From Aquila chrysaetos chrysaetos (taxonomy: Eukaryota > Chordata > Aves > Accipitriformes > Accipitridae), in assembly GCF_900496995.4 (NCBI RefSeq), contig NW_024470382.1, positions 434,001 through 498,000 of the forward strand: a stretch of DNA of 64,000 bases, written 5' to 3'. The position numbers and the translations under genes were made by a program. The notes under the pieces were generated by a model. That model saw nothing but the letters and a program-made list of their open reading frames with translations. It had not been told where the DNA came from and ran no database searches. Below, one piece after another: positions 53,763-64,000 of the stretch (within the stretch, counting starts at the first letter, position 1; each line of letters begins with the position of its first letter).

Positions 53763-54445
53763 CTGGGGAGGTGGGTCAGGGCACCAGATGGACAGCAGAT
53801 TTCTTTCTGGGCTCTTGGCATTGCTCTCTTCTCCCACCCACGCTGCAGCTTGCTTCACAGCCGCAACGCTGCTCCCTCTCAAAGCGTCCCACCTCGATCC
53901 ACCCCATTTGTCCGCCTTTGGCCCTTCTGCCTTTGCAGCCCTCCAGGAGAGCCTTTGGGAGGCCCTCAGCTGTCCCCTCGCACAGCTTCTGGGGTTTCCC
54001 CACTGTTCAGGTCCTTTCAGGAGGAAAGGGCAGGACCTTTGCACAGCTCTCTTTGCAGGACATGGCGGTGGGCATGGAGGACTCTCCAGAGGACAGCGGC
54101 TCCTCTGCACCAGCCAGCACCAGCCAGCTAACCCGGGCAGGTGCACGGGAGGCATCTGCAGGCTGGCCGGGCAGGCTCAGCATCGCCTCCTCCGTGGGCT
54201 CCTGCTTGCATCGCTTCTTCTGCGGCTGCCTAAGGCTGGTGTCCAGAAGGAAAGCTGCGTGCCCGGTCCGCTCTCCACCGCCTGCCCCCCTGCACGCTGT
54301 GCAAGAAGACAGCAACAAAGAGGAGCACGGATTCAGCCCTTCTTCCCGCTGCCAGAGGAGCGGTGCCAGGGAGAGGGCCCGGAGCAGATCCCCGCAGTGG
54401 GGAAGGGATGTCCGCAGCTGGTTGGTGGACACCACAGACTACGAC
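53763..54445 (+). repeat. Left arm of an inverted duplication
   Basis: 683 bp matching 63318-64000 in reverse complement with no gap and only a few mismatches noticed (for example CACCAGATGG versus CACGAGATGG). Spacer about 8.9 kb. Confidence 0.93.
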
Positions 54446-54574
54446 CTCCTCAGTAGGGAGCAGGAGGGTTTCAACACCCCAGAGATGCACATCAGGCTTG
54501 CTTGCTTCCCTCCTCCCTTCTTCAGGTGCAGAGGAAGGCTTCTGCATGATGTGCACAACAGAAGCGCACGTTGA
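54062..54574 (+). pseudogene. RS-repeat gene, contracted plus-strand copy
   Basis: An acceptor (CTCTTTGCAG, 54051-54058) precedes an ATG at 54062. The first 128 or so residues match the minus copy at 62808-63701: acidic/Ser-rich start, a Cys-containing hydrophobic patch (CLHRFFCGCLRL), then RARSRSPQW. At 54446 it jumps to sequence corresponding to the 3' end of the other copy (62833-62888), so about 430 bp of the repeat region is missing. The frame then runs on to TAA/TGA at 54574. Probably a recombination-deleted copy. Product not recognised. Confidence 0.5.
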
Positions 54575-55377
54575 GGAAGTCCTAGCTTGCTCGGGCAGGA
54601 CCATCGAACCTATGTCTCTCGTCAATGAGCTTCCACGTAAGTCATTTCAGATGGTTTCATTTGGAGGTATTTTTGATTTCTGAAGCACCCGGTGTGTCAC
54701 CGTGTGTTTTTGCCGTGTTCGTGTTAAGGAGGAGAGCTTTTTTAGAAAGGTAAGTTTTCTTTCTTTTTTCTCTGAGATCACTGTGAAAACCACCTTCTTT
54801 TTTAGGAATAGGAGAACATTTCCAGCCTGGCACGCAGGAATACGCGCATGAATTCTTCTGCTATGCTGTGGGTGCCATGCAGAGAGCTTGTTTGAGCAGC
54901 AACAGCGAGTAAGCATAAGCACATCACTGGTGAGATACTCTCTAGTCCTTTTTACGACCGTCAGTGAAAACCTCTGTCTGGGGCTTTCCTAACAAGGTAA
55001 ATTCTTGCAGCAGCTAACTGCCTTCCACCTTGTGAGCTCCGATTACCATTTCTTTCCAGCTGGGACACATCTTCTCAGGCTAGCACACTCATTCATCAGG
55101 TCTTTGGAGGATCTCCAAGATCCAGAGGTACTTTTAAAAACTATTCCTGCCCTTAGAATGATCTGTGGCTCTTTCTCTGTTTGTGGTAAACAGCTTCTGG
55201 GATGCGGCAGTATGTCCAGTGTGTTGAAAGTAGTATGTCTTGGTCACTGAAATGGGCAGAGTTAGCCTCCTTCCCAACCTGAGAAGCATTTCTCTTTGCC
55301 TTCCAGTAACGTGCTTCAGCTGCAAAGCCGTTTCTGACACCTACGAGGCATTCCTTGATACTCCCTTGGATACCAAG
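54526..55377 (+). pseudogene. USP36/USP42-like deubiquitinase, internal catalytic exons only
   Basis: Four exons with matching phases: 54526-54651, 54806-54908, 55060-55127, 55307-55377. Translated in order they give EEGFCMMC...IEPMSLVNELP, RIGEHFQPGTQEYAHEFFCY, STLIHQVFGGSPRSR and VTCFSCKAVSDTYEAFLD. This follows the middle of the USP36/USP42 catalytic domain, including QE-x-AHEF and the first finger cysteines. No stop interrupts them. The catalytic-Cys box upstream and the second finger plus His box downstream are absent from the flanks I read, so it should be inactive as it stands. It begins 80 bases after the contracted RS copy. Confidence 0.7.
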
Positions 55378-58029
55378 GTAAGATGTTTTGAAATTATGGT
55401 GCAAAATGTTTCCAGGCCCCTGCGGGGCGCCTAGTTTATCTCCAGGAAACTGCGTGGACTTCAACCCGTGGCTGTTACCACACAAGAGCTTGATGCTGGA
55501 TGGGAAGGGAACTGCGCTTGTGTGCTCCTGCTGTGGAAGCTCTGTTAATGGTCTCCCTGTGCTGGGTGTCAGCTGGGCACAGTAAGGATGGTATCTACAG
55601 CTGTGATGACGCTGTCATACCACCCTGCTTTGGACTCCCTCAGTGCGCCTCCGGTTGCTGTGCGGATGGCTTGGATTGCTTTTGCTCTTTTGGACCATGC
55701 GTCCCACAGGCAACTCTGGTACCGCCCAGGGGTAGCTGTTTATTGGGAGGTCATATAGTTTTATTTTAATGTATTGTTCTGTATCCGGGTGCCGTTGCTT
55801 AATTTAGGTTTATCTATAGAATATAATTATGCTGGTTCCACCCTTATATGTATAGACACACAAACACACACATGCACACGCACAAAATATGCCTATATCT
55901 GTATACACACATGGATCCTTTCAAATATGTATTATTATTTTCAAGGTATTTACTGTGTACTTAAAACTGTCAGCTAACAATTCAGCTATAGCTGAAGTAA
56001 AATCACTCACATTTTTTCCATGGAATAATCTCTTCGAATTTTACGGTTTGGTTTCCAATAGGTCAGTTAGTTACAATTTAGAAAATACAGAATCATGGGG
56101 AAAACAAATTTAAAATGGAAATAGAGTCTTAAAAATAAGTATTTATTTCCAATTTTTTGTTGTTGTTAACTGCCTATTTTTATACAAAGCCTAAAACTTT
56201 CTTACCAACTCTGATAAATGTGGAGGAGAGACTCTAACTGCAGACTGATAAGCTGTTTTTCAGGAGCTGGTTATTATACTTGTTACAGTCTTGATGAGAA
56301 TGTCATACCTAGGTGTATGTTAAGACTCCAGGATATACACTTCCTATGTTGATGAATATTTTATAGACATCAGGGTTTTAAGTCTGTATACTCATAGGTA
56401 AGTATACTACTGAAATCTAGTATAGTAGAGCACAGTAAATGTGCGTTATCAGGAGGAGAAGTGTTTTTATTTAGAAGAAACATATTTTCAAGCCCAAATT
56501 GTGTCTTCGTTTAGAGAAGCTTTTCTGATTTTTAGCTGCCCGACTCACCATATTGTCAAATCACGGTGTCCACTCTAGCTGATGCGGATGAATAGTAGGC
56601 TGAGTTGAGCTCACTTTGGCCTCTCTCACTTAAAACATTGTATTGCATTGTCTGTCACTTCATAGCATAAAAGTTGATAAAGATATGCATGAGGCAGAAG
56701 TAATTGACTTAACCTTCCTTTTATTAATCTGATACCTTTCAGTAGTTTTCCAGGTCTTTATTCCCAGATGTGCACAGACTGAAGTACATGCATGATTATA
56801 ACTTGTTCCATAGTTTGTTCCGTAACTAAATGTGACTGTTCACAAATGTACCTTTAGATATGCTCAGAGGCCTTTGTGGTAGTGCCAATGAATCAATTGC
56901 CTACGCTCTGCTAAATCTGATGCCAAAGTTGGGGTCTCTTTCACTCCTGCTCCTACCCGCTTGCTTCATCTTCGTCCGTCTTTAATAAATGTTTTATTCC
57001 GAGTGGAGAAGTGAGACCTGAGTCACCTCTCTCACACTTGCTCATTTCATCTGAGTCAGAAGTGTTTCACAGTTACCTTATTCTTTTTCTCAATTTGCCC
57101 CAAACTGTGCAACTCTCTGCTTTAAATAGAAAAAAGATGCTTTTAGTAGACCATGATTACAAAAACACTCGGGTGATCTGCACTTGAAGTGCAGTTCTCT
57201 GCCCCAACGCTCCAAGTGATAGTTTCATAGAAAATATGGCAAATGAGGAACACTGGATGCAACTCCCTGTATTCCCCATTCGTGTTTTTATGGCAAAAGG
57301 CTGTTTAACTTTGTTAGAAAGGAAAGTGTAAATGAATCAATTAAAACTCTTCCTTCTAATCCAGCGGAGTGCATTGATTTTTCAGCACGATAATCCTGAC
57401 CCTGTCAGGCCTCATTTATGATTCGCAAAGAGCATTGGCAGAAACAAAGCATTAGAGAAAATGTCTTCTTGAAAGCCTGGAAACTTTAACTTAAAGAATA
57501 GTTCAGCTGTCATACCATGCTAGTTTGAATGGCCTTAGTAATAAATTGCAAGTGGTTTATATGGCCTATAAATGACAACCTATAAAGATAGGGAGAGCAA
57601 TAAACAAACATGTATTACTGCTGCAGCAGTACTTCCTATGTCACAGTTATCTTCCACATCACATACAAAAACTTTTTTCACTCTGCTGTAGTAAGATGCT
57701 GGCAGTCTCAAATGTGAAGAATCATGAGTCCAGCAAAGCAAAATAATGAGACTTTAAGCTCATGATACTTGAAACAAAACCGTGATTTGCCTTCTAGTAA
57801 TTAAGACGGAATATACTTGTTACAGAGATAGAAGACTATCTGTGTAACAGTTACATAGACAGTTATGTAGACAGAAGAGGTAAATAACTTCTAGTGAGAG
57901 TCTTAAAGAGTTGCAGATCAAAAGATGACTGGAAAAAACATGTAGAAATCTTTGGAAAAGAGAAAATGTAACAACACAGTAAAAGGCATAGCAGAAATTA
58001 AAAACTGAAGTTGGAGACATTGTTTGGGG
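55378..58029. other. AT-rich intergenic DNA
   Basis: No USP His-box exon found. A CA/ACAC patch at 55850-55890. Otherwise unique and AT-rich. Confidence 0.5.
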
Positions 58030-58260
58030 TTTTTTTTTTTCTTCCTTTGAACTGTGGGAGTGACTAATCTTTGGAATAAACTGTCAAAGGAAATGATGAC
58101 TGTAGCATCTATTCTGATTGTCAAGTCTAGACGCTCTCAGGTAGGAGCCTTTATGTTTCCAAGACGTTCAATTTGGTGCTGAGATACATAGATGAAAATA
58201 GCCATTGCATGCAGGAGGTTGGAGCAGATGATCTTCCTTTGGTGTCCCTGACCCTCCAAG
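58030..58260 (+). mobile_element. Old CR1 3' remnant
   Basis: TCTTTGGAATAAACTGTC and GGAGGTTGGAGCAGATGATC resemble, in forward orientation, the last 200 bp of an old CR1. Diverged. Confidence 0.35.
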
Positions 58261-58293
58261 CACCATACCTTTGTACAGGCACATACAGTATGG

Positions 58294-58867
58294 TGTCAGG
58301 GTTTAACCCCAGCCAGCAACTAAGCACCGCGCAGCCGCTCGCTCACTTCCCCCCACCCAGTGGGATGGGGGAGAGAATTGGGGGGAAAAGTCAAACTTGT
58401 GGGTTGAGATAAAGACAGTTTAATAGGACAGAAAAAGAAGAAAATAATAATAATGTTAATAATAATGACAATAATAAAAGAATTAGAATATGCAAAACAA
58501 GTGATGCACAGTGCAATTGCTCACCACTCGCTGACCAATGCACAGTCAGTTCCCGAGCAGCGATCCCCCCAGGCCAACTCCCCCCAGTTTATATACCGGG
58601 CATGACGTCACATGGTATGGAATACCCCGTTGGCCAGTTTGGGTCAGCTGTCCTGGCTGTGTCCCCTCCCAACTCCTTGTGTTCCTCCAGCTTTCTTGCT
58701 GGCTGGGCAGGAGAAGCTGAAAAATCCTTGACTTAGTATAAATACTACTTAGCAACAACTGAAAATGTCAGTGTGTTATCAACATCCTTCTCATACTGAA
58801 CCCAAAACATAGCACTATGCCAGCTACTAGAAAGAAAATTAACTCTATTCTGGCCGAAACCAGGACA
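58294..58867 (-). mobile_element. Solo LTR, family A (copy 5)
   Basis: 574 bp, reversed relative to the other copies, flanked by perfect TATGG duplications (58289-58293, 58868-58872). TGACGTCA at 58603-58610 and a TATATAA box next to it are intact. Confidence 0.9.
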
Positions 58868-61742
58868 TATGGCATGCCAAAATCCTCTTCAGTCTGACTA
58901 CAAGTACAAAAAAGCATTAGAAATACCACGCTTAAGTCCCTCTGGATTAGTATTTCATCTGCTTGTGTTGTGAATACTGAAGGACTGCATCTGAAGTGGA
59001 GAGATGCTTTTTTCCAGTTTTATCCTTTTGCTTCCATCAGGCAGCAGATTAGGGCTGAGGCAGGGCAACTCTAGCCCACCAAGTTTATAATCCAGTTATA
59101 TACTCACCCACCCCAAGTTTGCTGAATTCCTTTGTTATGGCTATTTATAGCTCCTGCCTCCACAGTCTTCCATGGCAATGAGTTTGAGTTGCACTGTGTA
59201 ATTGAGTCTTGGCGGAGAAGGGGAACTCCTCCTCCCACCCCACCCCCACCTTTTCTTTATTTTAAACCTGTTGTTTGATTGTTTCTTTAGATTTCAACCA
59301 GTTCTTGTTTTGTAAGAAATAGCGTATAATCATTGGGGTATTGCTATTCATAATTTCACGTTTATTTTACAGCTCTCATACGGAAACAGTTTGGCAATGT
59401 GGGTTGTTCTTGTCTTTGACTGTCTGCTCGTCAGATCCTCTTCATTTTCCGGTGGGGTGATCTGGTTTGTGTATGATGTGAGAGAACACGGGGAATTAAT
59501 GAGATATAATCATACAAGACCAAAACGTAGTTATTCCCTGTCAAATCAGCTGATAAGAGCAGTCCATTTTATTTGAGTGATGTATCCAAACGTGACTTCA
59601 TCCTGAGACATGCTCATCAGCGAGTGTCTCTCTTCACTGTAATGGCTATATATCTGATCACATGATGGGAGATCGTGTGCAGCCTCTTACATGTCCTTCC
59701 TCGTCCTCTTACAAGCACACATGCCACTTTTATGTTGAGCGGACATTCATCCTTCGTACATCAGTAAACTAGAGCAGGCATCATCATGGTATGCCTGTTT
59801 CTAGGTAAGTGAAGAGAGAAGAGCTGTGATCAGTCCATAAACATTATGACAGGGAGCAAGATGTGTGAATAATTCATGCAGCCCCAGCTTGCCTTTATCT
59901 CTGAAAAAGAGGACAAGAGGGAGGAAGCTGTAGCTACGTGCAGAAGGACTTATTCCAGGGAGCCAAATCCAGTACGTAATTTGGGGCACCTCAGTTCCAA
60001 ATGACCTTTCTGCCTCGGAGGAAGTATTACATTGTTTAAAGTTTTTTTTGTCATTGCTGTGTTTTGTATCAGAGCATAGGTAAAAGTTTGAATTGTGATT
60101 GCTTCTAGGAGTTTTAAGTAAAACAGTAAAAGCTCTGTCTGAAGACGAAAATAAGATTTGGCAATATTGCTGACAGAAAAAAATTAAGCTTTCAACAGTG
60201 TACTTAGGAAACAAAGAGAATTTATTTATAATTAAATATAAATGCACCACTTTTTCCTAAACTAAGCGTGCCAAACAACCTGGAATACTCTTTGCATATC
60301 AAAAATATGTGACTGTTCTGATTTGTTAAGGAGTTTAAGAATCATAAACTAAAGAAGTTAAATTTGTAAATCTAAGAGTTCTTTTGGCTTCTGTTCTTTC
60401 ATTTACTCAGTTGTATATCCCAAATAAACGTATTAAGTCAGTAGTTACTCTGGGCTTTAGACACTGAGTAGCAGCAGCCTAGTGCAAAGCAAGACCGCAT
60501 GCTGCATCGGGCATCTGGTAAAACTTGCTGGGTGGCTTTGAACTTCTGGTAGAAACTCCAGCTTGTTTTGTCATCCAGGTAAACGAGGCCAGATCAAGTG
60601 CTGGTTTGTGTGGCATGAGATAAAAGTATGTTAGATGTGTCTTTGGTGTACATCAGATGCTTCCTATTATAGGTCAGAAAAAAACCTATTACAATAGTCC
60701 CTTACTTACAGGACTTATCTTATAGAGTTGACGAAGCCATGGGTGGCTGAAAGCACGAGGACCCACTTTACATTCGTTGGAGCTCATGCTGTGGGGTCCT
60801 GGGTCACGGCCGCTGCTCTGAGGTCTCCCATCTGACCTCGCTGTAATTCCTACATGGGGTGCAGGCTACTGACAGTATTGAAGGGGTATTATTTTTCCTA
60901 GCAGTGTTGGATCTAGTAACATTGTGTCCAAAACCACTGGGCAAATCCCTGGTCCAAAGAGATAAATGATTTTTTACTTTTTCCTCCCCTGAGAAGTTGA
61001 GGCCCTGCTTTAAAAGATCTTTAAAAGAGCCTGACATCAAAATGGCAACAATTCGGGCACAGGCGACGGGTCAGGTCATTTGTTTTAGTGTTCTTCTAAA
61101 ACCCAAGGCATGTGTTTTATCTATTCCAAAACTGTTTTTCTCTTCTCTTCACGTTCCTCCCCCGAAAGAGAAAAAAAAGCCTGGAATAGTCCCATTCCTT
61201 GTCCGAAAGCTGCTCTGCACCTGCCTGACACCAGACACAATCCACACAGAGAGCAATCGGAGCTGAACCCTGCACTTCCATTGGGACAGTAGCCTTGGAA
61301 AACTTCTTTGCCGGGTTGCTTGAAGACCTGTAACTGCAACAAAACCTCCCTGACAGGTAGACTGGAACACCAATTTGTTGCCAATTAAAAAGGGAGCGGG
61401 AGAGCAGCAACAAACCCAAACGAGAACAGCTTCCCCCAGCCCAGCTCTTCCCAGGCTCAGCCTCACTCCTCCCTTCCCAACTCCTCGACCCCCCTCTCCC
61501 CCCTGAGCAGTGCAGGAGCACAGGGAATGGGGCTGCTGGACAGGCCAGAGCACTCGTCTCTGCCGCCTCGTCCTCACACCGTTCCCCTGCTCCCGCCTGG
61601 GCCCCACGGGCCACAGCTCCGGCCAGAGAACCTGCCGCTGCCTGGGCTCCTCTCCAGGGGCTGCAGCTTCCTGGTGGGGCTGTCGATGGCCACCTGAGGG
61701 TGACAGCGGTGGTGGCTGGATCCTCTTCCAGGCACCCATTTC
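58868..61742. other. AT-rich intergenic DNA
   Basis: No gene recognised; a 149-residue minus frame at 59801-60250 has no domain and atypical codon use. GC rises from about 61,380 onward. Confidence 0.45.
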
Positions 61743-62290
61743 ACAGAATCACAGGCTACTTGAGGCTGGCCAGGAGGTCACCTGGAGGGTGAAGTCACCT
61801 GGTCCCAGCCCCCTGCTCAAGCAGGGCTGCCTGCAGCCAGTTGGCCATGACCATGTCCAGAGGGCTGTGGAACATCTCCAAGGATGGAGACTCCACAGGC
61901 TCCCTGGGCAGCCTGTGCCGGTGCTCGTCACCTGCACAGCACCCTTTGCATTCCCCCTTGCTGAACTGCGTGAGGTCACTGTCAGCCCATCTGTCCAGCC
62001 TGCCCAGGCCCCTCGGGATGGCAGCACGACCCCCTGGCTGAAGCGCCTCTCCTCCCAGCCTGGTGTCATCTGCCAACTTGCTGAGGGTGCACTCTGCCCA
62101 TCACCCAGACCATTAGTTAAGGAAGATGTTAAACAGGATCGGACCCAGTACTGACCCCCGGGAGGCGCCGCTAGCTCCTGGCCTCACACTAGACTTGGTG
62201 CCACTGAGCAGCACCCTCAGGGCCCGGCCGTTCAGCCCGTTGCAGTCCCGCTCGCTGTCGGCTCATCCAGCCCACTTCCATTCGAGTGAC
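61743..62290 (-). mobile_element. CR1 LINE 3' region (older subfamily)
   Basis: CACAGAATCACAGGCTACTT, TCAAGCAGGGCTGCCTGCAG, ACATCTCCAAGGATGGAGAC, CATCTGCCAACTTGCTGAGG and AAACAGGATCGGACCCAGTA are reversed CR1 phrases in the usual order. Confidence 0.88.
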
Positions 62291-62807
62291 TTTAACTCCA
62301 GCTTTAAAAAGAAGAGATTGCAAGATGGGCACATGCAAACACACTGCTTTCAAAATCCCACAATGTAAACTTCTCGGACTGGGTATTTCCACCAATTGCC
62401 GCAAAACCTACAGAGAAAGAAACACCCCATAAATTCCACAGGCAAGGCCAACGAGTGTTTTTAATTCTGGCTTTGGCTTTTCTGCCTGCTGGGTCCAAAC
62501 GAGTGTTGTTTCTGCAAGGCAATCCCAAAAGCTGAACATGGATTAAAGCTCTTCCTCGAGGGACCTGTGGGCAGGCAGGCCAGCCGGCAGAGCGGTCCGA
62601 GTCTCTGGAAGGTCTCTCTGAGCTCTTCCTGGCCAGGGGCAGCACTGGGAGGAGGGACAGAGTGGGCTGCTGGTGCCCTTTGTGCAGCTTGGTCCCTGCT
62701 GGGGGAAGTTTTGATGCTTCTTCAATTCCTGGATTCCTCTTCCTTTCCGGCACTGCAGCAGTCAGATGCCATGCTCCTCCCTCATCCAGGTCGACAATCT
62801 GCCCCTG
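62291..62807. other. Spacer, nothing recognised
   Basis: Contains a short CR1 end and unique DNA. No domain seen. Confidence 0.4.
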
Positions 62808-63701
62808 TCACCATCTCAGCCCCAAGTGATTGCCTGATGTGCATCTCCGGGGTGCTGAAGCCCTCCTCCTCCCTGCTGAGGGGTCACACTCGGTGGTGTC
62901 CACAAACCGGCTGCAGGGGTCATAGCCCCGATGTGGGGATCTGCTCCGCTCCCTCTGCCACAGCTGAGCGTGCTCCCGAGCAGCCCTGGGTGTGGGAGCC
63001 CGCTTGGAGCTGGCATTGGAGGGCCCTGCAGCCGCATCATCCCTTGGGGCTCTGTCATGACGTGGAGGACTTGCTCTCCACCTCCCCTTCCTCCTCGCTG
63101 AGCGCTGGTAGTCTGTGGTCTCCAAAAACCGGCTGCAGAGAGCGTAGCCCTGCCGCAGGGATCTGCTCTGCTTCTGCATTGGCAGGGTTTGCTCCTGAGC
63201 AGCGCTGGGTGCAGGAGCTGACTGGGAGGTGCCGTTGGAGGGCCCTGGAGCAGCAGCATCCCTGGGAGCGTGATCACGACTTGGAGGACTAGTTCTCCTC
63301 CTCCTCCCTGTTGAGTGGTCGTAGTCTGTGGTGTCCACCAACCAGCTGCGGACATCCCTTCCCCACTGCGGGGATCTGCTCCGGGCCCTCTCCCTGGCAC
63401 CGCTCCTCTGGCAGCGGGAAGAAGGGCTGAATCCGTGCTCCTCTTTGTTGCTGTCTTCTTGCACAGCGTGCAGGGGGGCAGGCGGTGGAGAGCGGACCGG
63501 GCACGCAGCTTTCCTTCTGGACACCAGCCTTAGGCAGCCGCAGAAGAAGCGATGCAAGCAGGAGCCCACGGAGGAGGCGATGCTGAGCCTGCCTGGCCAG
63601 CCTGCAGATGCCTCCCGTGCACCTGCCCGGGTTAGCTGGCTGGTGCTGGCTGGTGCAGAGGAGCCGCTGTCCTCTGGAGAGTCCTCCATGCCCACCGCCA
63701 T
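62808..63701 (-). CDS. Unrecognised RS-dipeptide protein with 73-residue repeats
   Basis: Minus-strand frame from ATG 63701, just after acceptor CTCTTTGCAG, to a stop at 62808: 297 residues. Acidic/Ser start, hydrophobic Cys patch (FFCGCLRL), then two and a half imperfect repeats of about 73 residues, each with (R)SRS, GY/VRSWLVDTTDYD or CSRFLETTDY, an Arg cluster, APRD, and GPSN. RS dipeptides and basic composition recall SR-type nuclear proteins or the basic tails of USP42-like enzymes, but I do not recognise the family. The frame is uninterrupted and repeats keep frame. No CR1 or LTR sequence inside. May be one exon of a larger gene, since an acceptor precedes the ATG. Confidence 0.5.
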   Translation of the reverse strand: MAVGMEDSPEDSGSSAPASTSQLTRAGAREASAGWPGRLSIASSVGSCLHRFFCGCLRLVSRRKAACPVRSPPPAPLHAVQEDSNKEEHGFSPSSRCQRSGARERARSRSPQWGRDVRSWLVDTTDYDHSTGRRRRTSPPSRDHAPRDAAAPGPSNGTSQSAPAPSAAQEQTLPMQKQSRSLRQGYALCSRFLETTDYQRSARRKGRWRASPPRHDRAPRDDAAAGPSNASSKRAPTPRAAREHAQLWQRERSRSPHRGYDPCSRFVDTTECDPSAGRRRASAPRRCTSGNHLGLRW

Positions 63702-64000
63702 GTCCTGCAAAGAGAGCTGTGCAAAGGTCCTGCCCTTTCCTCCTGAAAGGACCTGAACAGTGGGGAAACCCCAGAAGCTGTGCGAGGGGACAGCTGAGGG
63801 CCTCCCAAAGGCTCTCCTGGAGGGCTGCAAAGGCAGAAGGGCCAAAGGCGGACAAATGGGGTGGATCGAGGCGGGACGCTTTGAGAGGGAGCAGCGTTGC
63901 GGCTGTGAAGCAAGCTGCAGCGTGGGTGGGAGAAGAGAGCAATGCCAAGAGCCCAGAAAGAAATCTGCTGTCCATCTCGTGCCCTGACCCACCTCCCCAG
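63318..64000 (-). repeat. Right arm of the inverted duplication
   Basis: Reverse complement of 53763-54445. The arm is still matching at the last base, so the duplication probably continues outside the window. Confidence 0.93.

Noticed and set aside
59801-60250. 149-residue minus-strand frame
   Set aside because: No domain, no repeat structure, AT-driven composition; likely chance.
61117-61739. Overlapping minus frames upstream of the CR1 copy
   Set aside because: No domain and no splice support; GC-rich chance frames.

Overview
The window is vertebrate nuclear DNA and almost certainly avian. It contains CR1 LINE tails, several copies of two LTR families with intact 5-bp target duplications, GT-AG introns, AATAAA signals, and a GC-rich left half in which nearly every intron and spacer has its own minisatellite. 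The gene order matches human 19q13.42 (SSC5D beside SBK2/SBK3). That suggests one of the small GC-rich bird 'dot' microchromosomes; this is inference, since no species marker is visible.

Left half (1-32 kb): (i) the 3' end of a plus-strand gene whose last exon encodes a 10-residue repeat array (stop 986-988, poly(A) signal 1304). (ii) A plus-strand gene built as SSC5D. It has a signal peptide, two group-B SRCR domains, a very long Thr/Ser/Pro mucin-like region made of four different repeat families, and a short coiled tail (3272-21451, poly(A) signal 21512). I could join all nine exons in frame (every intron phase 1), giving about 2,780 residues, except for one extra C in a C8 tract. (iii) A decayed SRCR-domain gene (21864-24003) with an LTR in its intron. 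(iv) A minisatellite-filled spacer. (v) A three-exon SBK-family kinase, best matching SBK3, with an apparently intact active site (29608-31611).

Right half (32-64 kb): composition shifts abruptly to AT-rich DNA with little coding capacity. It holds two LTR families, a mosaic of broken endogenous retrovirus (pol/env on plus, env-like sequence on minus), CR1 fragments, and gene debris: a possible PKMYT1-like kinase exon, four phase-consistent exons of a USP36/USP42-like protease, and an unrecognised RS-dipeptide protein with 73-residue repeats. The RS gene lies in a 683-bp inverted duplication, one arm ending exactly at the window edge.

Functionally, SSC5D encodes a secreted scavenger-receptor-like, mucin-like protein and SBK3 an intracellular Ser/Thr kinase; their proximity reflects ancestral synteny, not a shared pathway. 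The most unusual signals are the repeat array carrying about 42 N-glycosylation sequons in SSC5D, the 38-bp intronic array that is open in three antisense frames, the SRCR relic, and the RS/USP duplication.
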